Source: Alentia gelatinosa
Taxonomy: Eukaryota > Annelida > Polychaeta > Phyllodocida > Polynoidae
Direction: 5' to 3'
Assembly (NCBI GenBank): GCA_950022655.1
Contig: OX465584.1
Coordinates: 3,481,694-3,545,693 of the forward strand
DNA length: 64,000 bases
A program made the position numbers and the translations under genes. The notes beneath the pieces are model-generated. The model did not search any database. It saw only the letters and a program-made list of their open reading frames with translations, and had not been told where the DNA came from. Below are positions 49,506-62,421 of the stretch, one piece after another; positions within the stretch are counted from its first letter, which is position 1; the number at the start of each line of letters is the position of its first letter.

Positions 49506-51658
49506 CCCTACACCTGCATCCCTAGCCGAAGACTTTGCTGACTGCTCCATAGTGCTAGATGTATGACGTGGGTCAAATACTTAGTGTGGTGGTGGGTTGG
49601 GGAATCAGCGGAGTTTTGAAAGAGCTACAAGATGGGTTCATTCATGTAAAACATGACATGTTTTTTTGTATTGCTTTTACAACTGCAATGCTATTCCTAT
49701 TGAATAAAACTTTGCCCATGTAAAACTGGTGTTTTGACTTGTATTAGTTAAGATGAGAGAATTTTCTCATATGTACATTATTCTATTTGAGTCTAATAAT
49801 GATTGATATTCATAAAATTCATCATTTGTCTTTGTGGTTCTAATTAATCAAAGGAATAAATGACAATTTTCCTTTTAGATTAGAACCCATGGCAATTTCT
49901 TGAAAATTGAATATGAAGATCTCCAAGTATTGTAGAACACATATCTAATTTAATAATTGGGGGTCGTCGTGCTAGTTTTTGATTTAGATATTAATAATAT
50001 AACAATGTTATAACAGTATGATGGATATTAGCCACACAAAACCTGAGTCATTCTGTTTCAATTAAAAGTTTATTGATGATAAGTGATGAGTACAGACAAG
50101 CTGATGGTATGAGTGATAGATGATTTTATTAAAAACTCAAAATTATAAAAAAATAAATAAATAAATATGCAGTACTATATGTTTGAATATAAAAAGATCT
50201 ATATGTGAAAGTAGAATTTCTGACAATTACTTAACAAATCTACATGTATATGACATTCTTCAAAGAGCTACACATGTTGATAAAGATGATATGATATTAT
50301 TCCCAAATCAGTGCTAAAGATCTATTAGGAGAGTAAGAAACAATATTCAATATTGGTTCAAGGCGGCCGCTTATTTAACCCGACCAGAGCTAACGTAGTG
50401 TGGCTCTGGTGGCCAGTGTAGCAGAGGCCACATGCATATCTCTATACTGTACAGTGAGTTAGTACCAGTAGAGACCCCTGGTGTCAAAGTCGGGCATGAG
50501 GCTTCACAGCTAAGTCAGAGCTCAACTGAGAATCCAGTAAAAACTGAATCTGGTACCCGAGTACACATTGGCAAAATCGAAAACGGACCAGCGGAAAAAG
50601 TTGAGGCTGAATCTAGGTCAAATCTCTCACTCTCTTGAGATCATATTTTTTCAAATATCTCTGGAACGGATGGGAATTTCTGAATGATTTTTTCACAGGT
50701 GGATCGAGCGTCTCGAGCTGGACTCATCCATACCAGTTGACATGTATATGACGTGATTTAATGTAAGAAAATCGAAAATTATTGATTTTGAAAAATGGTA
50801 AAACTAGGTCAAATCTTTGGAGTTGTGTCATTTACTTATAAAACAAAATAGAGACATAACTAAAGAATTAAATGAAAGCTATATATGTTGGCTTTCAGAT
50901 CTTGTTTGAAATTTTGTTCAGATTGGTATAAATTTGGTGTTATTAGTATTTTAGACGAAGCTGATAAAAAAGAATTCTCCAATTTTCTTAAAATCAATAA
51001 AAAACACATTCAGCTTGAAAGTATCGCAATGACACTTTAGTCGTCATTAAACAAGATATAGATGTTCAATTCTGATGGATGTTTGATGACCTGTGACTAA
51101 CCACGCCTTAGGAAATAATTTTTGAAGTTGAGAGATTTCTCTCTCTTCAGTAAATGTCAGTCTCTAAATCTGTATTTCTCAATAAATAAACACACAACTG
51201 AAACAGGTAATGGTTGAGTCATAGTAGAACAACTTTCCCAAAGTGATTGTCATAGTTTTGTTTTAATCAAACCGTAAACATTTATGGGACACTTGATTTA
51301 ACTCATACACAGGAAAATATGGTAAAAAAGGTTTAGAATTGGGTTTGGAGCGCCATCTAGCAGATACTGTATGAAGCATAGTATCACTCTCCCTTGCAGA
51401 GGTTTAGCTACAATCCCCATGCTCTCAATGGAATGAGAATGCGAATGGAGAGTGCGTAACTTGTACAGGTGCGCTTGGATCGACCTGCGAAGACGATTTT
51501 TGTCTTGTTTTGCCCATTTTGGAATATGTATGTTATTCCACATAGTTAGATCCTTTTCATAAACCTTTAGGTTATGTCAGCGATCGCCAGTCAGATCTTT
51601 TTTGTACAGTAAAATATACAAAAAAACGAAAAGTCAAGGCCAACATGGGGATCGAACT
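49506..51658 (+). repeat. Unit 24 (2153 bp), H-type
   Basis: Type B / Gly41, His45 / GTCTCGAGC / m2 / 3' a with ATAAACC. Private changes: GATTTTATT near 50122, GTTTTAATC near 51262, ATATACAAAAA near 51616. NotI 50363, frame 50432-50638, CTCF-like 51349-51363. The minus-strand frame 51298-51543 is intact. Confidence 0.98.
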
Positions 51659-53811
51659 CCCTACACCTGCATCCCTAGCCGAAGACTTTGCTGACTGCTC
51701 CATAGTGCTAGATGTATGACGTGGGTCAAATACTTAGTGTGGTGGTGGGTTGGGGAATCAGCGGAGTTTTGAAAGAGCTACAAGATGGGTTCATTCATGT
51801 AAAACATGACATGTTTTTTTGTATTGCTTTTACAACTGCAATGCTATTCCTATTGAATAAAACTTTGCCCATGTAAAATTGGTGTTTTGACTTGTATTAG
51901 TTAAGATGAGAGAATTTTCTCATATGTACATTATTCTATTTGAGTCTAATAATGATCGATATTCATGAAATTCATCATTTGTCTTTGCGGTTCTAATTAA
52001 TCAAAGGAATAAATGACAATTTTCCTTTTAGATTAGAACCCATGGCAATTTCTTGAAAATTGAATATGAAGATCTCCAAGTATTGTAGAACACATATCTA
52101 ATTTAATAATTGGAGGTCGTCGTGCTAGTTTTTGATTTAGATATTAATAATATAACAATGTTATAACAGTATGATGGATATTAGCCACACAAAACCTGAG
52201 TCATTCCGGTTCAATTAAAAGTTTATTGATGATAAGTGATGAGTACAGACAAGCTGATGGTATGAGTGATAGATGATTGTATTAAAAACTCAAAATTATA
52301 AAAAAATAAATAAATAAATATGCAGTACTATATGTTTGAATATAAAAAGATCTATATGTGAAAGTAGAATTTCTGACAATTACTTAACAAATCTACATGT
52401 ATATGACATTCTTCAAAGAGCTACACATGTTGATAAAGATGATATGATATTATTCCCAAATCAGTGCTAAAGATCTATTAGGAGAGTAAGAAAAAATATT
52501 CAATATTGGTTCAAGGCGGCCGCTTATTTAACCCGACCAGAGCTAACGTAGTGTGGCTCTGGTGGCCAGTGTAGCAGAGGCCACATGCATATCTCTATAC
52601 TGTACAGTGAGTTAGTACCAGTAGAGACCCCTGGTGTCAAAGTCGGGCATGAGGCTTCACAGCTAAGTCAGAGCTCAACTGAGAATCCAGTAAAAACTGA
52701 ATCTGATACCCGAGTACGCATTGGCAAGATCGAAAACGGACCAGCGGAAAAAGTTGAGGCTGAATCTAGGTCAAATCTCTCACTCTCTTGAGATCATATT
52801 TTTTCAAATATCTCCGGAATGGATGGGAATTTCTGAATGATTTTTTCACAGGTGGATCGAGCGTTTCAAGCTGGACTCATCCATACCAGTTGACATGTAT
52901 ATGACGTGATTTAATGTAAGAAAATCGAAAATTATTGATTTTGAAAAATGGTAAAACTAGGTCAAATCTTTGGAGTTGTGTCATTTACTTATAAAACAAA
53001 ATAGAGACATAACTAAAGAATTAAATGAAAGCTATATATGTTGGCTTTCAGATCTTGTTTGAAATTTTGTTCAGATTGGTATAAATTTGGTGTTATTAGT
53101 ATTTTAGACGAAGCTGATAAAAAAGAATTCTCCAATTTTCGTAAAATCAATAAAAAACACATTCAGCTTGAAAGTATCGCAATGACACTTTAGTCGTCAT
53201 TAAACAAGATATAGATGTTCAATTCTGATGGATGTTTGATGACCTGTGACTAACCACGCCTTAGGAAATAATTTTTGAAGTTGAGAGATTTCTCTCTCTT
53301 CAGTAAATGTCAGTCTCTAAATCTGTATTTCTCAATAAATAAACACACAACTGAAACAGGTAATGGTTGAGTCATAGTAGAACAACTTTCCCAAAGTGAT
53401 TGTCATAGTTTTGTTTCAATCAAACCGTAAACATTTATGGGACACTTGATTTAACTCATACACAGGAAAATATGGTAAAAAAGGTTTAGAATTGGGTTTG
53501 GAGCGCCATCTAGCAGATACTGTATGAAGCATAGTATCACTCTCCCTTGCAGAGGTTTAGCTACAATCCCCATGCTCTCAATGGAATGAGAATGCGAATG
53601 GAGAGTGCGTAACTTGTACAGGTGCGCTTGGATCGACCTGCGAAGACGATTTTTGTCTTGTTTTGCCCATTTTGGAATATGTATGTTATTCCACATAGTT
53701 AGATCCTTTTCATAAAACTTTAGGTTATGTCAGCGATCGCCAGTCAGATCTTTTTTGTACAGTAAAATATAGAAAAAAACGAAAAGTCAAGGCCAACATG
53801 GGGATCGAACT
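51659..53811 (+). repeat. Unit 25 (2153 bp), C-type
   Basis: Type C with T7, AAAATTGG and AAAAAATATTC / Asp41 with GGCAAGATC / m2 / 3' a with ACTGTATG. TTCGTAAAATC near 53140 is private. NotI 52516, frame 52585-52791, CTCF-like 53502-53516. The minus-strand frame 53451-53696 is intact. Near twin of unit 28. Confidence 0.98.
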
Positions 53812-55963
53812 CCCTACACCTGCATCCCTAGCCGAAGACTTTGCTGACTGCTCCATAGTGCTAGATGTATGACGTGGGTCAAATACTTAGTGTGGTGGTG
53901 GGTTGGGGAATCAGCGGAGTTTTGAAAGAGCTACAAGATGGGTTCATTCATGTAAAACATGACATGTTTTTTGTATTGCTTTTACAACTGCAATGCTATT
54001 CCTATTGAATAAAACTTTGCCCATGTAAAACTGGTGTTTTGACTTGTATTAGTTAAGATGAGAGAATTTTCTCATATGTACATTATTCTATTTGAGTCTA
54101 ATAATGATTGATATTCATAAAATTCATCATTTGTCTTTGCGGTTCTAATTAATCAAAGGAATAAATGACAATTTTCCTTTTAGATTAGAACCCATGGCAA
54201 TTTCTTGAAAATTGAATATGAAGATCTCCAAGTATTGTAGAACACATATCTAATTTAATAATTGGGGGTCGTCGTGCTAGTTTTTGATTTAGATATTAAT
54301 AATATAACAATGTTATAACAGTATGATGGATATTAGCCACACAAAACCTGAGTCATTCCGTTTCAATTAAAAGTTTATTGATGATAAGTGATGAGTACAG
54401 ACAAGCTGATGGTATGAGTGATAGATGATTGTATTAAAAACTCAAAATTATAAAAAAATAAATAAATAAATATGCAGTACTATATGTTTGAATATAAAAA
54501 GATCTATATGTGAAAGTAGAATTTCTGACAATTACTTAACAAATCTACATGTATATGACATTCTTCAAAGAGCTACACATGTTGATAAAGATGATATGAT
54601 ATTATTCCCAAATCAGTGCTAAAGATCTATTAGGAGAGTAAGAAACAATATTCAATATTGGTTCAAGGCGGCCGCTTATTTAACCCGACCAGAGCTAACG
54701 TAGTGTGGCTCTGGTGGCCAGTGTAGCAGAGGCCACATGCATATCTCTATACTGTACAGTGAGTTAGTACCAGTAGAGACCCCTGGTGTCAAAGTCGGGC
54801 ATGAGGCTTCACAGCTAAGTCAGAGCTCAACTGAGAATCCAGTAAAAACTGAATCTGATACCCGAGTACGCATTGGCAAAATCGAAAACGGACCAGCGGA
54901 AAAAGTTGAGGCTGAATCTAGGTCAAATCTCTCACTCTCTTGAGATCATATTTTTTCAAATATCTCTGGAACGGATGGGAATTTCTGAATGATTTTTTCA
55001 CAGGTGGATCGAGCGTTTCAAGCTGGACTCATCCATACCAGTTGACATGTATATGACGTGATTTAATGTAAGAAAATCGAAAATTATTGATTTTGAAAAA
55101 TGGTAAAACTAGGTCAAATCTTTGGAGTTGTGTCATTTACTTATAAAACAAAATAGAGACATAACTAAAGAATTAAATGAAAGCTATATATGTTGGCTTT
55201 CAGATCTTGTTTGAAATTTTGTTCAGATTGGTATAAATTTGGTGTTATTAGTATTTTAGACGAAGCTGATAAAAAAGAATTCTCCAATTTTCTTAAAATC
55301 AATAAAAAACACATTCAGCTTGAAAGTATCGCAATGACACTTTAGTCGTCATTAAACAAGATATAGATGTTCAATTCTGATGGATGTTTGATGACCTGTG
55401 ACTAACCACGCCTTAGGAAATAATTTTTGAAGTTGAGAGATTTCTCTCTCTTCAGTAAATGTCAGTCTCTAAATCTGTATTTCTCAATAAATAAACACAC
55501 AACTGAAACAGGTAATGGTTGAGTCATAGTAGAACAACTTTCCCAAAGTGATTGTCATAGTTTTGTTTCAATCAAACCGTAAACATTTATGGGACACTTG
55601 ATTTAACTCATACACAGGAAAATATGGTAAAAAAGGTTTAGAATTGGGTTTGGAGCGCCATCTAGCAGATACTGTATGAAGCATAGTATCACTCTCCCTT
55701 GCAGAGGTTTAGCTACAATCCCCATGCTCTCAATGGAATGAGAATGCGAATGGAGAGTGCGTAACTTGTACAGGTGCGCTTGGATCGACCTGCGAAGACG
55801 ATTTTTGTCTTGTTTTGCCCATTTTGGAATATGTATGTTATTCCACATAGTTAGATCCTTTTCATAAAACTTTAGGTTATGTCAGCGATCGCCAGTCAGA
55901 TCTTTTTTGTACAGTAAAATATAGAAAAAAACGAAAAGTCAAGGCCAACATGGGGATCGAACT
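53812..55963 (+). repeat. Unit 26 (2152 bp)
   Basis: Type A / Asp41 / m2 / 3' a with ACTGTATG. NotI 54668, frame 54737-54943, CTCF-like 55654-55668. The minus-strand frame 55603-55848 is intact. Near twin of unit 29. Confidence 0.98.
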
Positions 55964-58115
55964 CCCTACACCTGCATCCCTAGCCGAAGACTTTGCTGAC
56001 TGCTCCATAGTGCTAGATGTATGACGTGGGTCAAATACTTAGTGTGGTGGTGGGTTGGGGAATCAGCGGAGTTTTGAAAGAGCTACAAGATGGGTTCATT
56101 CATGTAAAACATGACATGTTTTTTGTATTGCTTTTACAACTGCAATGCTATTCCTATTGAATAAAACTTTGCCCATGTAAAACTGGTGTTTTGACTTGTA
56201 TTAGTTAAGATGAGAGAATTTTCTCATATGTACATTATTCTATTTGAGTCTAATAATGATTGATATTCATAAAATTCATCATTTGTCTTTGCGGTTCTAA
56301 TTAATCAAAGGAATAAATGACAATTTTCCTTTTAGATTAGAACCCATGGCAATTTCTTGAAAATTGAATATGAAGATCTCCAAGTATTGTAGAACACATA
56401 TCTAATTTAATAATGGGGGGTCGTCGTGCTAGTTTTTGATTTAGATATTAATAATATAACAATGTTATAACAGTATGATGGATATTAGCCACACAAAACC
56501 TGAGTCATTCCGTTTCAATTAAAAGTTTATTGATGATAAGTGATGAGTACAGACAAGCTGATGGTATGAGTGATAGATGATTGTATTAAAAACTCAAAAT
56601 TATAAAAAAATAAATAAATAAATATGCAGTACTATATGTTTGAATATAAAAAGATCTATATGTGAAAGTAGAATTTCTGACAATTACTTAACAAATCTAC
56701 ATGTATATGACATTCTTCAAAGAGCTACACATGTTGATAAAGATGATATGATATTATTCCCAAATCAGTGCTAAAGATCTATTAGGAGAGTAAGAAACAA
56801 TATTCAATATTGGTTCAAGGCGGCCGCTTATTTAACCCGACCAGAGCTAACGTAGTGTGGCTCTGGTGGCCAGTGTAGCAGAGGCCACATGCATATCTCT
56901 ATACTGTACAGTGAGTTAGTACCAGTAGAGACCCCTGGTGTCAAAGTCGGGCATGAGGCTTCACAGCTAAGTCAGAGCTCAACTGAGAATCCAGTAAAAA
57001 CTGAATCTGATACCCGAGTACGCATTGGCAAAATCGAAAACGGACCAGCGGAAAAAGTTGAGGCTGAATCTAGGTCAAATCTCTCACTCTCTTGAGATCA
57101 TATTTTTTCAAATATCTCTGGAACGGATGGGAATTTCTGAATGATTTTTTCACAGGTGGATCGAGCGTTTCAAGCTGGACTCATCCATACCAGTTGACAT
57201 GTATATGACGTGATTTAATGTAAGAAAATCGAAAATTATTGATTTTGAAAAATGGTAAAACTAGGTCAAATCTTTGGAGTTGTGTCATTTACTTATAAAA
57301 CAAAATAGAGACATAACTAAAGAATTAAATGAAAGCTATATATGTTGGCTTTCAGATCTTGTTTGAAATTTTGTTCAGATTGGTATAAATTTGGTGTTAT
57401 TAGTATTTTAGACGAAGCTGATAAAAAAGAATTCTCCAATTTTCTTAAAATCAATAAAAAACACATTCAGCTTGAAAGTATCGCAATGACACTTTAGTCG
57501 TCATTAAACAAGATATAGATGTTCAATTCTGATGGATGTTTGATGACCTGTGACTAACCACGCCTTAGGAAATAATTTTTGAAGTTGAGAGATTTCTCTC
57601 TCTTCAGTAAATGTCAGTCTCTAAATCTGTATTTCTCAATAAATAAACACACAACTGAAACAGGTAATGGTTGAGTCATAGTAGAACAACTTTCCCAAAG
57701 TGATTGTCATAGTTTTGTTTCAATCAAACCGTAAACATTTATGGGACACTTGATTTAACTCATACACAGGAAAATATGGTAAAAAAGGTTTAGAATTGGG
57801 TTTGGAGCGCCATCTAGCAGATACTGTATGAATCATAGTATCACTCTCCCTTGCAGAGGTTTAGCTATAATCCCCATGCTCTCAATGGAATGAGAATGCG
57901 AATGGAGAGTGCGTAACTTGTACAGGTGCGCTTGGATCGACCTGCGAAGACGATTTTTGTCTTGTTTTGCCCATTTTGGAATATGTATGTTATTCCACAT
58001 AGTTAGATCCTTTTCATAAACCTTTAGGTTATGTCAGCGATCGCCAGTCAGATCTTTTTTGTACAGTAAAATATAGAAAAAAACGAAAAGTCAAGGCCAA
58101 CATGGGGATCGAACT
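55964..58115 (+). repeat. Unit 27 (2152 bp)
   Basis: Type A with AATGGGGGGTCG / Asp41 / m2 / 3' a with ATAAACC. The private TGAATCATAG puts a stop in the minus-strand frame, and GCTATAATCC is also private. NotI 56820, frame 56889-57095, CTCF-like 57806-57820. Confidence 0.98.
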
Positions 58116-60269
58116 CCCTACACCTGCATCCCTAGCCGAAGACTTTGCTGACTGCTCCATAGTGCTAGATGTATGACGTGGGTCAAATACTTAGTGTGGT
58201 GGTGGGTTGGGGAATCAGCGGAGTTTTGAAAGAGCTACAAGATGGGTTCATTCATGTAAAACATGACATGTTTTTTTGTATTGCTTTTACAACTGCAATG
58301 CTATTCCTATTGAATAAAACTTTGCCCATGTAAAATTGGTGTTTTGACTTGTATTAGTTAAGATGAGAGAATTTTCTCATATGTACATTATTCTATTTGA
58401 GTCTAATAATGATCGATATTCATGAAATTCATCATTTGTCTTTGCGGTTCTAATTAATCAAAGGAATAAATGACAATTTTCCTTTTAGATTAGAACCCAT
58501 GGCAATTTCTTGAAAATTGAATATGAAGATCTCCAAGTATTGTAGAACACATATCTAATTTAATAATTGGAGGTCGTCGTGCTAGTTTTTGATTTAGATA
58601 TTAATAATATAACAATGTTATAACAGTATGATGGATATTAGCCACACAAAACCTGAGTCATTCCGGTTCAATTAAAAGTTTATTGATGATAAGTGATGAG
58701 TACAGACAAGCTGATGGTATGAGTGATAGATGATTGTATTAAAAACTCAAAATTATAAAAAAATAAATAAATAAATATGCAGTACTATATGTTTGAATAT
58801 AAAAAGATCTATATGTGAAAGTAGAATTTCTGACAATTACTTAACAAATCTACATGTATATGACATTCTTCAAAGAGCTACACATGTTGATAAAGATGAT
58901 ATGATATTATTCCCAAATCAGTGCTAAAGATCTATTAGGAGAGTAAGAAAAAATATTCAATATTGGTTCAAGGCGGCCGCTTATTTAACCCGACCAGAGC
59001 TAACGTAGTGTGGCTCTGGTGGCCAGTGTAGCAGAGGCCACATGCATATCTCTATACTGTACAGTGAGTTAGTACCAGTAGAGACCCCTGGTGTCAAAGT
59101 CGGGCATGAGGCTTCACAGCTAAGTCAGAGCTCAACTGAGAATCCAGTAAAAACTGAATCTGATACCCGAGTACGCATTGGCAAGATCGAAAACGGACCA
59201 GCGGAAAAAGTTGAGGCTGAATCTAGGTCAAATCTCTCACTCTCTTGAGATCATATTTTTTCAAATATCTCTGGAATGGATGGGAATTTCTGAATGATTT
59301 TTTCACAGGTGGATCGAGCGTTTCAAGCTGGACTCATCCATACCAGTTGACATGTATATGACGTGATTTAATGTAAGAAAATCGAAAATTATTGATTTTG
59401 AAAAATGGTAAAACTAGGTCAAATCTTTGGAGTTGTGTCATTTACTTATAAAACAAAATAGAGACATAACTAAAGAATTAAATGAAAGCTATATATGTTG
59501 GCTTTCAGATCTTGTTTGAAATTTTGTTCAGATTGGTATAAATTTGGTGTTATTAGTATTTTAGACGAAGCTGATAAAAAAGAATTCTCCAATTTTCTTA
59601 AAATCAATAAAAAACACATTCAGCTTGAAAGTATCGCAATGACACTTTAGTCGTCATTAAACAAGATATAGATGTTCAATTCTGATGGATGTTTGATGAC
59701 CTGTGACTAACCACGCCTTAGGAAATAATTTTTGAAGTTGAGAGATTTCTCTCTCTTCAGTAAATGTCAGTCTCTAAATCTGTATTTCTCAATAAATAAA
59801 CACACAACTGAAACAGGTAATGGTTGAGTCATAGTAGAACAACTTTCCCAAAGTGATTGTCATAGTTTTGTTTCAATCAAACCGTAAACATTTATGGGAC
59901 ACTTGATTTAACTCATACACAGGAAAATATGGTAAAAAAGGTTTAGAATTGGGTTTGGAGCGCCATCTAGCAGATACTGTATGAAGCATAGTATCACTCT
60001 CCCTTGCAGAGGTTTAGCTACAATCCCCATGCTCTCAATGGAATGAGAATGCGAATGGAGAGTGCGTAACTTGTACAGGTGCGCTTGGATCGACCTGCGA
60101 AGACGATTTTTGTCTTGTTTTGCCCATTTTGGAATATGTATGTTATTCCACATAGTTAGATCCTTTTCATAAAACTTTAGGTTATGTCAGCGATCGCCAG
60201 TCAGATCTTTTTTGTACAGTAAAATATAGAAAAAAAACGAAAAGTCAAGGCCAACATGGGGATCGAACT
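58116..60269 (+). repeat. Unit 28 (2154 bp), C-type
   Basis: Type C with T7, AAAATTGG and AAAAAATATTC / Asp41 with GGCAAGATC / m2 / 3' a. It has a private extra A in the A run near 60231. NotI 58973, frame 59042-59248, CTCF-like 59959-59973. The minus-strand frame 59908-60153 is intact. Confidence 0.98.
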
Positions 60270-62421
60270 CCCTACACCTGCATCCCTAGCCGAAGACTTT
60301 GCTGACTGCTCCATAGTGCTAGATGTATGACGTGGGTCAAATACTTAGTGTGGTGGTGGGTTGGGGAATCAGCAGAGTTTTGAAAGAGCTACAAGATGGG
60401 TTCATTCATGTAAAACATGACATGTTTTTTGTATTGCTTTTACAACTGCAATGCTATTCCTATTGAATAAAACTTTGCCCATGTAAAACTGGTGTTTTGA
60501 CTTGTATTAGTTAAGATGAGAGAATTTTCTCATATGTACATTATTCTATTTGAGTCTAATAATGATTGATATTCATAAAATTCATCATTTGTCTTTGCGG
60601 TTCTAATTAATCAAAGGAATAAATGACAATTTTCCTTTTAGATTAGAACCCATGGCAATTTCTTGAAAATTGAATATGAAGATCTCCAAGTATTGTAGAA
60701 CACATATCTAATTTAATAATTGGGGGTCGTCGTGCTAGTTTTTGATTTAGATATTAATAATATAACAATGTTATAACAGTATGATGGATATTAGCCACAC
60801 AAAACCTGAGTCATTCCGTTTCAATTAAAAGTTTATTGATGATAAGTGATGAGTACAGACAAGCTGATGGTATGAGTGATAGATGATTGTATTAAAAACT
60901 CAAAATTATAAAAAAATAAATAAATAAATATGCAGTACTATATGTTTGAATATAAAAAGATCTATATGTGAAAGTAGAATTTCTGACAATTACTTAACAA
61001 ATCTACATGTATATGACATTCTTCAAAGAGCTACACATGTTGATAAAGATGATATGATATTATTCCCAAATCAGTGCTAAAGATCTATTAGGAGAGTAAG
61101 AAACAATATTCAATATTGGTTCAAGGCGGCCGCTTATTTAACCCGACCAGAGCTAACGTAGTGTGGCTCTGGTGGCCAGTGTAGCAGAGGCCACATGCAT
61201 ATCTCTATACTGTACAGTGAGTTAGTACCAGTAGAGACCCCTGGTGTCAAAGTCGGGCATGAGGCTTCACAGCTAAGTCAGAGCTCAACTGAGAATCCAG
61301 TAAAAACTGAATCTGATACCCGAGTACGCATTGGCAAAATCGAAAACGGACCAGCGGAAAAAGTTGAGGCTGAATCTAGGTCAAATCTCTCACTCTCTTG
61401 AGATCATATTTTTTCAAATATCTCTGGAACGGATGGGAATTTCTGAATGATTTTTTCACAGGTGGATCGAGCGTTTCAAGCTGGACTCATCCATACCAGT
61501 TGACATGTATATGACGTGATTTAATGTAAGAAAATCGAAAATTATTGATTTTGAAAAATGGTAAAACTAGGTCAAATCTTTGGAGTTGTGTCATTTACTT
61601 ATAAAACAAAATAGAGACATAACTAAAGAATTAAATGAAAGCTATATATGTTGGCTTTCAGATCTTGTTTGAAATTTTGTTCAGATTGGTATAAATTTGG
61701 TGTTATTAGTATTTTAGACGAAGCTGATAAAAAAGAATTCTCCAATTTTCTTAAAATCAATAAAAAACACATTCAGCTTGAAAGTATCGCAATGACACTT
61801 TAGTCGTCATTAAACAAGATATAGATGTTCAATTCTGATGGATGTTTGATGACCTGTGACTAACCACGCCTTAGGAAATAATTTTTGAAGTTGAGAGATT
61901 TCTCTCTCTTCAGTAAATGTCAGTCTCTAAATCTGTATTTCTCAATAAATAAACACACAACTGAAACAGGTAATGGTTGAGTCATAGTAGAACAACTTTC
62001 CCAAAGTGATTGTCATAGTTTTGTTTCAATCAAACCGTAAACATTTATGGGACACTTGATTTAACTCATACACAGGAAAATATGGTAAAAAAGGTTTAGA
62101 ATTGGGTTTGGAGCGCCATCTAGCAGATACTGTATGAAGCATAGTATCACTCTCCCTTGCAGAGGTTTAGCTACAATCCCCATGCTCTCAATGGAATGAG
62201 AATGCGAATGGAGAGTGCGTAACTTGTACAGGTGCGCTTGGATCGACCTGCGAAGACGATTTTTGTCTTGTTTTGCCCATTTTGGAATATGTATGTTATT
62301 CCACATAGTTAGATCCTTTTCATAAAACTTTAGGTTATGTCAGCGATCGCCAGTCAGATCTTTTTTGTACAGTAAAATATAGAAAAAAACGAAAAGTCAA
62401 GGCCAACATGGGGATCGAACT
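60270..62421 (+). repeat. Unit 29 (2152 bp)
   Basis: Type A / Asp41 / m2 / 3' a with ACTGTATG. ATCAGCAGAG near 60374 is private. NotI 61126, frame 61195-61401, CTCF-like 62112-62126. The minus-strand frame 62061-62306 is intact. Confidence 0.98.
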